Of a stretch of DNA of 64,000 bases, positions 22,376 to 32,765 are shown piece after piece (positions within the stretch are counted from its first letter, which is position 1; every line of letters begins with the position of its first letter). The notes under the pieces were generated by a model. That model worked only from the letters and a program-made list of their open reading frames with translations. It did no database searches and was not told the DNA's origin. A program made the translations under genes and the position numbers. Source of the stretch: Cymbidium sinense (lineage: Eukaryota > Streptophyta > Magnoliopsida > Asparagales > Orchidaceae). Location of the stretch: contig CM038221.1 of assembly GCA_021442155.1 (NCBI GenBank), forward strand, positions 46,943,648 to 47,007,647, written 5' to 3'.

Positions 22376-25300
22376 TAACAAACATAATAAATGAATCAAA
22401 TCAAATAAAACTCTAATCATAAATAATCAAACTTAATTGAAATGAAATAAATAGTTAATTTACTTAATAATAATGATGGTAATAACAATAATCCTTTAAT
22501 CAAATCAAACTTAAGTAAAACACTTAACTAAATCAAATCACTCACATGTGGAAAATTAAGTCATTAATCTCTAATTAAACAAACCCTTAATTAATCTAAT
22601 GGTTTAAAAAATTAATTACCCTTAATCAAACTTAATTAATCAAACATCTAATTAATGCAAACTTAATGACAATCCATCATCTTAATGAATCAAATTAATT
22701 TAAATAAATTACATTAAAGCTAACTCTTAAATTAAGCTTAAATCAAACCCCTAATTAAATTTAATAATTAATCAAGTAAACTAATTAAGTTAATCAAATT
22801 AATCATATTAAACCTAAGCTTAATCAAACATAAACAAAATGCAATTAATTACTAATAAAAACCAAAATTAAACCTAAATCATTAAGTCATTAATTACATC
22901 ATTAAGAATTAAATAAATCTTTATTTAGTTTAATAATTAACTTAAACATACTTTTTAATTAAAATAATTACCCTTAAGCTAATCTAATTGAATAAACACC
23001 TAGTCAATGCAAATCTAATAAATTAATCCATCATCATAATAAACCAAATTAACTTTATAAATCAGATAAAAAATAATTCAAATCAAACACTTAATTAATC
23101 TACTAATTAATTTGATCACACATCTTAAGTAAACTAATTAAGTCAATCAAATTAATCATATTAAACTTAAACATAATCAAATATAAATTACAATTAAATA
23201 CCACCAATTTAATTTAAACTTATATCACGTAATAAATGTGAAATCAAATTAAAACTAAATAAATATTTAATTAATTTAATTGATCACCTCAAACAAGCTA
23301 ATTAAGTTAATCAAATTAAACATATTAAACTTAAGCTTAATTAAAACATAAATTTGAACATAATCAAAATGAAATTAAATTAAATTAAATAAGTCATTAA
23401 TTACATCATCTAAACATATGAAATCAAATTGAAAATTAAACAAATAATTTAATTAAACACACTTCTTAATTAAACTAATAATCACATTGAACCTAAGCAA
23501 ACCCATAGACTAATAAAGCTAATCAAATAAAATTAAATAAAATTAAACTAAATTAAGAAAAACTCTCATCAATTTAATATTTAATCAAATCAAATCTCAT
23601 TCAACCTACTTAAATAAGATAAACTAATTAACTATCCAATGTATGAAATCAAAATACGAACCAAACTTTGATAAACATAACAAATGGATGTGATTAAAAA
23701 TAACATCCTAATTATAAATAATCAAACTCAATTAAAATAAAAAAAAAATCTCAATTAATCTAATCCGATCAAACTATAAATAAATGAACCACAATCAATT
23801 TAGATAAGCATAAAATTAAGTTTAATAATAATAATCAAAGAAAAGAATTAAATATTAATTTAAAAAGATATTGAATTATTAAGATTTAATTAAATCAAAA
23901 CATATAATCTAAAATTAATCAATCAAAAATATATGAATTAAGCAAACTTAAACTTCATTAGAGATCAAGGATATTGAATTACCAAGATTTAATTAAACCA
24001 AAACATCTAATCTAAAATTAATCAATCAAAACACATGAATTTAAACAAACTTAAACTTCCAAAACATCAAAATCAAAATCAATCAATCAAATACTTAAAT
24101 AAACTCAAATTCTAAATTCTAAATCAAATCAAATGAATTACACAAATTAAAATGGGCTAATTAAGATACTTAAGGACCTTAGTTAGACTCTTTAAGAGTT
24201 AGGATGTAGAATATGGTGTGTTCTATCTACAAATGAAATTCATTCTACTCTTCATTCTTGAAAACTTAAACATCATTTAATAAAATGAAATAAAATGAAA
24301 ATAAATCATTAAATCATTTAAATTGAAATCACCCAAAGGTAAAATTTAAATAAATTTGAACTTCAAATTGAAACTTAAACTAAAGAAGCTAAAAAGTCTT
24401 GCACATATGCCTTCTTTTCATACACTAAATCTTGTCACCTACAGAATTAGGCTAGGTCGATGTATTGATGTATGATGATGTTGTGTTTTGTGATGTAATA
24501 TTTTAGATTTGGATGTTAGGGTGTATGTTTCATAGACATGTTAGTAGTTATTAGCCTAATCATATTTTTTGGTTGTGCTTAAGGGTCATTTGTAATAAAA
24601 ATATAAATATTTTTTTATGTGGTTGCTTAGCCCTAAGCATGACCCATGTTAGGGGTGGGCTTGGTTACCCATGTGTGCTAAGTCCAAATTATTCATATAA
24701 TTGCTTGGGTTGTATGGTGTGTTTAGCTAACATTTATTTTTGGTGTGTAGATTTACTTTTTTATTTTAATATAATTTTGTATTAGGAATTAGGATTAGTA
24801 TTATGGGATTAGGATGAGTAGTGTGGGAAGCTTAGTCCACAGGGTGCCCCATGATGCCTTTGGAGCAAATAAAATCAAAAGGAAGAGAAAGAAGGAATGA
24901 AGAAAAGAAGATCCCCATAGCATGTATTATTTTTTATAATCCGGGTTGTATAATGGTAGAGCTTCATTTTCATCTTTTTTCTCTTTTGAGGTGTATGGGA
25001 ACGACCATGGCCTTTTATTCTTTTATGGTAGTCTATAAAATTATTTGATGTTGTGTTCAGATTGTGCACTAGAATTGCATACTTTTCCTAGTTTCTTCAT
25101 GATTGATGTTTGAATATGTGGCTTGGGTGCGGTAGGCTCTTAGGATGAAATTAATTTTTCTACCCTAATTAATAACTCACAATTAAAATTTAAAATAACT
25201 CATAACCTCACATAAAAGCTTAGGAATTAATTCTAGTTAATAATTTTTTTAGCAACCCCTTAGCTGGATGAATGAATGTATAATATCATGCATGTCATAT

Positions 25301-26409
25301 TCTTCCACACTTATTAAGAGGGGGCTTCTATCTATGCTAGAGAATGAAGGCTTAACCTGTGAGCGCCTTTGACAGAAGAACACCCCTTTCTCTCTTGATT
25401 TGACCTATAATCAACTTCTTATGCATTTAGGCATACAAATCTCATAGCCTGTGTCAAAACAAAGAGTCCAAAATTATCAAATAAATTTGATAAAATTTGC
25501 ATTAGATTAAGTCATGGTTTCATACCACTCATGCTCTGGTCTCTTAGGGAGTGAGTTTAAGGACTTAATTTTCTCTCTAAATAAACAACATCATAGCCAT
25601 CTTGCAAAGCATAAGACTTACCTATATAGATTTAAAGCGTAGGAGGAGTTAGCTGGCTGCCACTCCAGATGATAATAAGTCTAATAGTCGGGTGATTTAT
25701 TCTCTCTTGTGTAGGTACACAATATACCCATTTTTGTCTTAGATTTAGGTTGTGCTTTGGCCCTCGCCAAACCTCCCTAGATTTAGGATATGGGGTTGTT
25801 ATTTTCCTTTGCAGGCTACAAGCATAAATCCTCACCTCTTAGGTATTTTCACAACCTTATGTTGTGGAATCTAATAATAAATATCAACTCAAATAATTAA
25901 CTCTCTTTAATTTCAAAAATAAAAGAATTATAGGGTAGATCGAATACTCACTGGTTTCCTAGTATCATGAAATTCTTTCCTTTGGATTCCAAAATAAGTC
26001 TTCTTCTGATCTATCCCATTTTATTTTCTAAAATAGCCAGTCCTTTGATAGTCTTAACTTTGAAATCTTTGGAGACCCTAATTGTCTACTTTAATCGAGA
26101 GTATTCTTAAGGAATTCCCATCCCTTAGAATGTAATTAACTACGGGGGCTTGCCTCTATAAGGAACTTAACAAACCTGGCTTAAAATAAAGCATACTTTA
26201 CTTTTCCATGTAAAGTAGGTGAACGATTTCTGGTATATTCGAAGACCCATCATGCCTTAGGAGTTCTTATTAGGTGATTAGGTCCATTATATGGTGGTGA
26301 TTTATATCTTTAGAGATAGTACATCATTCCTTAATGTCGTACCCGATCACTTTAATAAGTGTTCCCTAAGATCTGTGCGGTGTCCAATATCCCAAAAATA
26401 AACACCACA

Positions 26410-26585
26410 ATATGTTAAAATTAAATCAACATGTAAAATATAAAATTAAATTAATATATTTATGGTTAACTCTCATATTTTGTAGTAGTAGTCTATTGGG
26501 AACAAAAAAAATGAAAATTAAATTATTTCTTTGTCCATTTGTTTATTTTTGGCTTTGAGGTTTTAATAACTTGTATGTATTGTAG
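26410..26585 (+). other. Remnant intron between element A and the CRY-DASH exon
   Basis: AT-rich, ending in a normal acceptor (TTGTATGTATTGTAG). It suggests that element A, or an older element, inserted into an intron of the cryptochrome gene. Confidence 0.55.
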
Positions 26586-27600
26586 ATTGTCTGTTCCTTC
26601 CTGGTTAGAGACTTGCGATTAGATTGGCGCATGGGAGCTGAGTAGTTTGAGTCATTCCTCTTGGATTATCATCCTTGTTCTAACTATGGGATCAAGACCT
26701 ATGGAGCAGGTTGCTTCCTTACACTTAACTTGCATGTGTTTACTAATAAATAACTTCTTTCTAATGTATTATTGGCTATGAAATATTCCTCATCTTCTTC
26801 AAATACTTCCATTTTTGTTTATCTGTTATTGTCAATAGGTGTTGGAAATGACCCAAGAGAAAACTGTTATTACAACATTTCGAAGCAAGTATGTTTTCTC
26901 CTCTTCTAAATAATAATAACCAACATAAGCACTACAATTCATAATCATTTGTAGAAGTAAGCTTAAATATATCCTCAAAAAAATAATGAAATGAATCTTC
27001 ATATTAGTAGTGGAATTAGGGGATGAGGAGACATGAGTTTTTATAATATATATAATTGTAGGATTGTTTAAAGGTAAAATGTTTACATTATATATGGTTG
27101 TATTATTATTATTATTATTATTTTCAAATTTAAGGGGTCAAGAGCCACCCTTAGCCCCTCTTGATTCCACCATTACTTCGCATACATGAGACTTCCAACA
27201 AGTGATAAATTTTCTATAATATACTTTGTTTGTGTTGAGTTTAAACATAAAATTTTTTATATTATGCAGTCTTATAAAATTTTTCTCTAAATTAGGGGGT
27301 GAAAGTTACCCTCAACCTCACGCTGATTCCACAACTACTTCACATATTCATGCAAAACAAATATATGTCTTTGTAAACTTTCCATCTTAAATAGTAATAT
27401 TTGTTTAAAGTTATTCTTTATTATAACAAAATGGAATTTTTTTCTAGGCAAAAATATATGATCCTGATGGTGAATATGTTTCATATTGGTTACCAGTGCT
27501 TCAACCTTTTTCAAGAGAGAGAAAAATTTTCTTGGAAAGTCATATATCAAATAAGTTGTACCTCTTAAGTTTGAAAACACAGCCAATATGAGATATAACC
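26586..27600 (+). pseudogene. CRY3: Cryptochrome-DASH (CRY3-like) gene fragment, three exons, disabled
   Basis: Exon 1 (26,586-26,709, after TTGTAG) reads 'SFLVRDLRLDWRMGAE', then TAG at 26,643-26,645 where the family has Trp, then 'FESFLLDYHPCSNYG' and 'TYGAG'. Exon 2 (26,839-26,888) continues in phase: 'GVGNDPRENCYYNISKQ', with donor GTATGT. Exon 3 (from 27,448 after TTTCTAG) reads 'AKIYDPDGEYVSYWLPVLQP'. A frameshift near 27,515-27,525 follows, then 'NFLGKSYIK', TAA (27,552) and 'VVPLKF'. These are the conserved C-terminal FAD-domain phrases of CRY-DASH, a blue-light photolyase-like flavoprotein of plastids and mitochondria. Introns are kept, so this is a genomic relic and not a retrocopy. 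Upstream exons are absent; element A ends 176 bases before exon 1. The true C-terminus is uncertain. Confidence 0.88.
26985..27345 (+). repeat. Diverged repeat pair in the CRY-DASH intron
   Basis: 'cttgattccaccattacttc' (about 27,159-27,178) and 'gctgattccacaactacttc' (about 27,323-27,342) end two similar stretches that each carry 'ttaaggggtc' or 'ttagggggtg' upstream. An (ATT)n run lies at 27,103-27,123. They look like two copies of a short transposon end; the family is not identified. Confidence 0.35.
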
Positions 27601-27617
27601 TTGAAGAAGAAAGAGTG

Positions 27618-27619
<2 letters not shown>

Positions 27620-27658
<39 letters not shown>
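27620..27658. repeat. (TA)n microsatellite
   Basis: Uninterrupted AT dinucleotides, about 18 units, directly after the CRY-DASH relic. A short (TG)n run stands at 27,795-27,808. Confidence 0.95.
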
Positions 27659-27662
<4 letters not shown>

Positions 27663-27869
27663 AAGCTTTACTTGTCCAATTTATATTGGTTGTAACTTAA
27701 TGCTTCAGTATAGTTCTTTTTATTCTTTTTCACATTCTTATTATATATTATATATACTACATCAAAATTTCAATATATATATAGCAAAATCTCTCTGTGT
27801 GTGTGCGTGTAGGCTCCAAAAATTTTCCACAGATCTCTCAATTAAGAGAGTAGATTAAATATCGATAAA

Positions 27870-28010
27870 ATTTTCAGAAGGTGGATGGAATAGTAGATAA
27901 GACACTACCTAGAGATTTCACCCTCTTTTGCAAGGACTTTAGATCTGGTTCCAAGTTTCCTATAGGCATAACACCGATAGTTAATTACCCCTCTCAACGT
28001 TGAGAGAAAA
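27870..28010 (+). mobile_element. Possible tRNA-derived SINE
   Basis: 'tggaatagtagataagacac' resembles a pol III A box and 'ggttccaagtttcc' (about 27,950-27,963) a B box, about 60 bases apart as in tRNA-derived SINEs. No clear tail or target duplication is seen. It could also be chance. Confidence 0.3.
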
Positions 28011-29189
28011 CTTTCGATTAAGGCTAGTCGTTAGATCGTTAAATACATAGTGTATAGTAGCAGCATGTGAAGTTTAGAAATTTAGAATTTATGAAATTCA
28101 TCATTTTTTGCTTACAGCGGATGGTTGGGAAAACGATGGAGCACCCGATCAAGGTCCCATGATTCCGTCATCCCAGACTATTGGGGTTCCTAGTCTACTT
28201 AGTCAGAGGAGGTAGTTGACCCATCCTGATAGAAGGATCCTTATTAACAGCCATGGATTGCATCATCCAAGAAATCTTTGTAGACTTGGGGTGATGTTTG
28301 TCTAAGGAGACAAGCTTAAGTCTACCTTAGTTGACATATGGCTTTTTTCCCAATCAAGTATACCCTATGGTTCACAACTCAAAGGGTAGAGCCATTAGGG
28401 AACATAGGAGCTAAAGTCATGACCGTGATATGGTGGTGTTATTTGGCGGCAGCCACTCGATCAAAAGACTCTGGTTATAACTACATCATATGTGGAGCCT
28501 ATTAACCAAATCACGTAGTTAGAGGACACGTGTCACATCCTTACTAACTAACATGAGATTAATTAAGAGTGAACATAGTAGAATACTTGATTTGACACTA
28601 GCTCTTTTGTGAGCAAGAGTTTTCCTTAGTTTATTGTCTTCAGCAAATAATTACAGAAGGTGGATTGAATTTTAGCTTTAAGTTATTTAAACAGTGAATT
28701 TCATTTCAGCATTTAATACTTAATGACATGTTAAATTTTGCATTTAGATTGATACTTAAGTTAAGTTAATTTAATTTAAAATTGCAATCATATTTTGATG
28801 AAAGTAATCCCTCCGGTTGAAATCTCTATTCACAATAGCCAACATCTGGGTGAGTTTTGTTTCGACTCTATTAATTTAATAATAGAGGATCAGATCTACT
28901 ATCATGTGACAAAATTAGTTTCTCACATATTTTAATAAGTTGACATTCTTATAATATTATTATTAGATTTTTTTACATTTTGTTAACTCTCTAAGACTGC
29001 GAATGAACCCGCTGCATTCTACAAGTTTAAGCATTGTGTTAGGACCATGTAGATTATTTAATTTAAAATTGATTTAACTGTAGAGATTTGAATATTGCCT
29101 CCTATTTTGATTGAGTTTTATTGCAAGTTTATAATTTTGGGTAAATTTTTGACAGCATTTTAGCAGGTTCCAATTTGCGCACTATTACA
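28011..29189. other. Unassigned intergenic/repeat DNA
   Basis: Mixed composition. 28,115-28,560 is noticeably more GC-rich ('gatggagcacccgatcaagg', 'gaggacacgtgtcacatcc') and may be part of an unrecognised element LTR. The rest is AT-rich. No frame, no RNA gene and no clear terminal repeat were seen. Confidence 0.4.
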
Positions 29190-30340
29190 TCCTAAGTCCA
29201 TCGAATTGGTTCTTGTGAGCTTGACTCAACTGATGCAGCATGCATGGAGGTCAATAAATTCCTCCCAATAAATGTGATTCGCGCATGGAGCGAGTCATGT
29301 TTGTTGAAAACTGGTACTCCATTTTCAATTTCAATGGGTTCACTGAATAGCTTCTTCCAACATCTACTCTTTGCTTCGATGGGTTCGTTGAAGGTCACTT
29401 TCTTTTGTGTCTTCATAGATTTAGATTTCCTCTGACCCTAGCTTCTTGCTTGACCGAGTTGGATGGAAGAATTAGTTTATTTGCTTTGAGATTTGAAACT
29501 CCTTTTATCCTAGCTTTAAGCTTGATGGACTTGATGAAACATTTATTTGATTTGTCCATATTGACTTATCAGGAAGTGTATGTATGCCCCAAATCTGCTT
29601 GGTGCTTTGACAGACTCGTTGAAAGGTGCATACAAATGATCCAACCTTCCAGCTTCTATTAGGTCTATATTGTTGAGTTATCAGCCTAGCAATGTGTACT
29701 TTATCAAACTGAATAATCACATAATTCCTTTAGTTCGGTTATTTCCTTTATATGAACAATGGAATTTCTTCCTCGATCCTATATTTTCTGCTTTGATGGA
29801 CTCGATGAGGAAATTGGCTTTGATCTGTGCTTTGTGCTTGATGAGATCATTGAAAATGGATTGAGATGTCACATTGCATGCAATATATAGATTGATTTGA
29901 GGCAGTTATGAATAGAGAGATTTCTTAGATTGTCTTGATTCATTGATTGAATGGAAAGATCTCTTAGATTCTGGTTGCTTGTAGTCACTAAGCTGGATCT
30001 CATTTGATATTGAATAGCTATCATCATTGGATTGATGAGCAGGGGCTCTTTCACCGCTGTCTTTTTTTGTAACTTGTTGAGTCCAACCTTTAAAACCTAC
30101 TCGAGTCTTCGAGTGAAGTTGTGATGGCTTGGTGGTCTTATCATCAAAATGATAAATGGGGGCTCTTTTACTGTGGCCTTTTCTTTGTAGCTTGCAGAGT
30201 GAGGAGAGAGTCAGCAACTAATCTACTTGTGGGATTGTTGAGTTCGACCTTTAGAACCCATCCGTATCCTAGACTTAAAGATATAGAGATTGATATTTTT
30301 TGACTTAGTTGATTGAAGCTTCCAAAATTGGGAGTTCTTC
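29190..30340 (-). pseudogene. Degenerate minus-strand coding-like region with a repeated peptide motif
   Basis: On the minus strand a motif like F-N/I-E-P/S-I/V-x-A-K/P-S-R recurs: 'TFNEPIEAKSRCWKK', 'FSEPIEIENG', 'PFNESVKAPSRFG', 'FIKSIKLKAR' and 'FLIESIKAENIG', within 29,190-29,870. Further upstream (30,217-29,906) is a longer open stretch with two similar blocks, 'SKRAPIYHFDDKTTKP' and 'GERAPAHQSNDDSYS'. It lies beyond the pol end of element M (30,884), so it may be a 3' ORF of M or a fragment of another element. No known domain; function unknown. Confidence 0.4.
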
Positions 30341-30419
30341 TGACTTAATCTTCGACATTTGACGAATCTTGGAGGAAAACTTTTGACATTTAGAACTATC
30401 TTTCATACATTGAAGTAGA

Positions 30420-30880
30420 TTTTTTTATTCTTGCAAGAGCTTGCAACTTTAATAATAATAATTATAGATATGTTCTGGGATTATGACATAAAGCTCGATA
30501 TCAACCTTAATGTATATACAAAAATATCTCTTGTTTCACAAGAAAGGATTGAACAATTTTGATTATAAAAACTAAAATTCCCCTATCTAACACGGGGATT
30601 GCAGACTAGTTCAAAAATGTATTATAGAGTTTGAACTTTTTAATATAAATAGACTCATTATGATTATTATATATATTTATCTGAGGATCTCGGCTTGAAA
30701 CATGATGTCAACTTAGCTAAATATATAAAAAATGCTCCCTGTCTAACAGGGGGAGGCTTTCATAGTAACTTTAAAATGCATTCTCATTTTACAAGAGAAT
30801 CTTCAAGTGATATTACATATGTATTTGGTATGAAAGCCTTATTAGTGCAAGATTCATTTAAGTATTTATATACTTATTCA
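30420..30880 (-). repeat. Duplicated 3' UTR segment with hairpins, element M side
   Basis: Two related blocks about 210-230 bases apart contain 'cccctatctaacacgggg' (30,581-30,598) and 'ccctgtctaacaggg' (30,738-30,752, a perfect 6-bp stem with a 3-base loop). Each is preceded by 'gatatcaacct' or 'gatgtcaactta'. They lie just downstream of the pol stop of element M on its strand. Confidence 0.5.
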
Positions 30881-30883
30881 TAG

Positions 30884-32280
30884 TTAATTATGATATTTCT
30901 TGAGATATCGACCATTGATTGGTGGCATCGGTCGTTGACCATTCATGTCAATAAGCTGGTAGGCTCCTCATTCATACACCCTATGGCATAGGGCCCTTCC
31001 TAGTTAGCTTCAAATTTACCATCGATCTTGCGATGAGGAATGATTGGTCTTCTTAGTACCAGAACTAATTCACCTTTCTAGAATGTTTGAGGATGTACTG
31101 AACTATTGAATGCTTTGAACATCCTCGCTTGATAAATTTCTAAACTTTATTGACTTTGGAGTTTAACTTCATCAAGCACATCCAACTCTTCCATTCATAG
31201 GCGAGCGTTCTCATCTTGAGTAAGATTGAATTGGACAGCTACTCGAAGTGATGGTAGCTCAACTTCTAGTGGCAGAACAGCTTCAACTCCAAATATTAGA
31301 GCATAAGGAGAGACCTTGGTTGGCATTTTATAAGTTATTCTATATGCCTAAAGTACTTCCATTATTTTAGTGTGTCACTCTCTTTTTATTCTTCATGAGA
31401 ATCTTCTTGAACAATATCACTAAAGTTTTATTGAAAGCCTCTGATAAATAATTGGCCCTTGGATTGTAGATTAATGAGTATCGTCAATCAATTTCATGTC
31501 GATCGACAAATTTGTATATCTTCACACTCTTGAAGGCTTGGCCGTTGTCTGAAATGATTCATCGTGGCACCCTGAATCTATAGACAACATTGCTGGTGAA
31601 GAAGTCAATGACTCGATTAACAGTGACTTCCTTAAATGGAGCAGCTTTAGCCAATTTGGAGAAGTAGTCAGTAGCTGCTAGAATGAATTGATGTCCGGCT
31701 GATGATGGAGGATCATTCGGTCTGATTATATCCATGCCCCAACTTTCAAATGGTTAGGACATTATTGTTGAGTGCATAGGATTCAGAGGTTGATGAATGA
31801 GATTATTGTGAACTTAACATTCAAGGCATTTTTTAGCATGATCTATGCAGTGTTTCACCATTGAAACCCAATAGTATCCCATCCTCTTAATTTTTGTTGT
31901 CATTTTAGGGCCTGACTGATGCACCCCATAAAGTCCTTCATGAATTTCAGACATAACTTTGTTGGCTTCATCTGTCTATAAGCATCACCACATTTGTTCA
32001 AAGAATCTATGATACAATGTATTATTAATATAGGCATATCGTAGGATCCTTTTTGTAATTTGCATGGCTAGTGATTTATTGCTCGATAATTTTCTTTCTT
32101 AAAAATAATCGATGAAAGGTTGTCTCCTATCATCAAGCTTTTCCCCTATGAAAGCTTCACATGATTTCTTTGTAGTACTTTAGTTTTTCTCTCTCTTATA
32201 CTTATCATTCTTTGAGAGAGTGAGGAGCAATTTGAATTGCTTCATGGTGGCCTGAGTGTGATATCCCCTCTACCTGTGGG
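30884..32280 (-). pseudogene. Element M integrase, interrupted but with catalytic residues kept
   Basis: The zinc-binding part lies at about 31,965-31,820 ('EIHEGLYGVHQSGPKM', later 'KKCLEC'). The core has 'ATDYFSKLAKAAPF' (about 31,690-31,640), 'IISDNGQAFKS' (about 31,565-31,530) and 'NYLSEAFNKT', so D, D and E are all present, unlike in element A. The C-terminal part has 'KIDGKFEANWEGPYAI' (about 31,030-30,980) and ends 'GAYQLIDMNGQRPMPPINGR' plus 'YLKKYHN' before the stop. Several in-frame stops (one directly before 'IISDNG') and frame changes disable it. Confidence 0.8.
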
Positions 32281-32411
32281 GAGTATGAATTTATTAGTTA
32301 CAGAACTTGACAAGTGGACACTTCACACAACACATCATCGTCATCCATGTTCTCTAATTCTTTTGCTAGCTTAGCTAGGTAATCTGCTTTGCTATTCTTT
32401 GATCGAGAAAC
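32281..32411 (-). other. Spacer between second RNase H and integrase, element M
   Basis: Degenerate coding sequence with 'AKELENMDDDDVL'-like acidic wording in the minus frame. No domain. Confidence 0.35.
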
Positions 32412-32765
32412 TCAGGCTAGTTTAACGTTCAGAATTTGCTTCATGAGCTCAAGCACTCGCCCATTATAGTACATTAATTCAAGTTTATTAATTTTGTAGA
32501 TGCCCAATACTCGGTTGATCACCAATTGAGAGTCTCCAAAGATTCTTAGATTTTGGATGCTGATAACAACAGCTTCTTCGAGACATGTCACCAATGCCTC
32601 ATATTCAGCTTCATTATTAGTTCTTGGTTCAGTCAGTCTATACGAACGCCTCATTATGCCACCTTCTGGTGTTATGAAGATGAGGCCAATGCCAGCTCTT
32701 ACTTTTGGTAGATTTGGGGGCTAAGCAGACTTAATAGATGATGCACCATCAAAATACATTTCCTA
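32412..32765 (-). pseudogene. Element M second (archaeal-like) RNase H
   Basis: 'EMYFDGASS' (Asp, about 32,765-32,739), a stop, then an open stretch from 32,654 with 'TNNEAEYEALVTCLE' (Glu) and 'IFGDSQLVINRV' (Asp). It aligns directly with A at 13,021-13,285. It confirms the Tat lineage for M. Confidence 0.82.

Larger units (their letters stand above)
1..26409 (+). mobile_element. Element A: giant Tat-type Ty3/gypsy LTR retrotransposon (5' end outside window)
   Basis: The order of parts is LTR, PBS-like site, long leader, ORF1/gag, protease, RT, RNase H, second RNase H, integrase, repeat-rich 3' region, LTR. The visible 5' LTR part (1-3,854) aligns by eye with about 22,926-26,409 of the 3' LTR, so roughly 5 kb of the 5' LTR lies left of the window. 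The internal region is 14.0 kb. With two 8.55 kb LTRs the whole element would be about 31 kb. The second, archaeal-like RNase H between RNase H and integrase is a known hallmark of the Tat lineage. All coding domains carry stops or frameshifts, so this copy is not autonomous. The target-site duplication cannot be checked because the left flank is missing. Confidence 0.88.
17857..26409 (+). repeat. Element A 3' LTR, complete, about 8.55 kb
   Basis: The start is set by comparison with B: 'TGTTGAC..' there, 'TATTGAC..' here, followed in all copies by 'gatgagctctcaacc'. The end is CACCACA at 26,403-26,409, matching the 5' LTR end at 3,854, after which the sequence no longer resembles the leader. 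Order inside: A/T-rich start, W-box-rich segment (18.65-19.62 kb), TATA box (19,868), CpG-dense patch (20.40-20.58 kb), then 5.8 kb of AT-rich DNA with a LINE fragment and a conserved final 1.5 kb. It is about 0.8 kb longer than the 5' LTR of B, close to the length of the LINE insert. Confidence 0.82.

Noticed and set aside
27335..27586. 83-codon minus-strand frame across the third CRY-DASH exon
   Set aside because: Antisense to a clear exon with a recognised plus-strand protein match.
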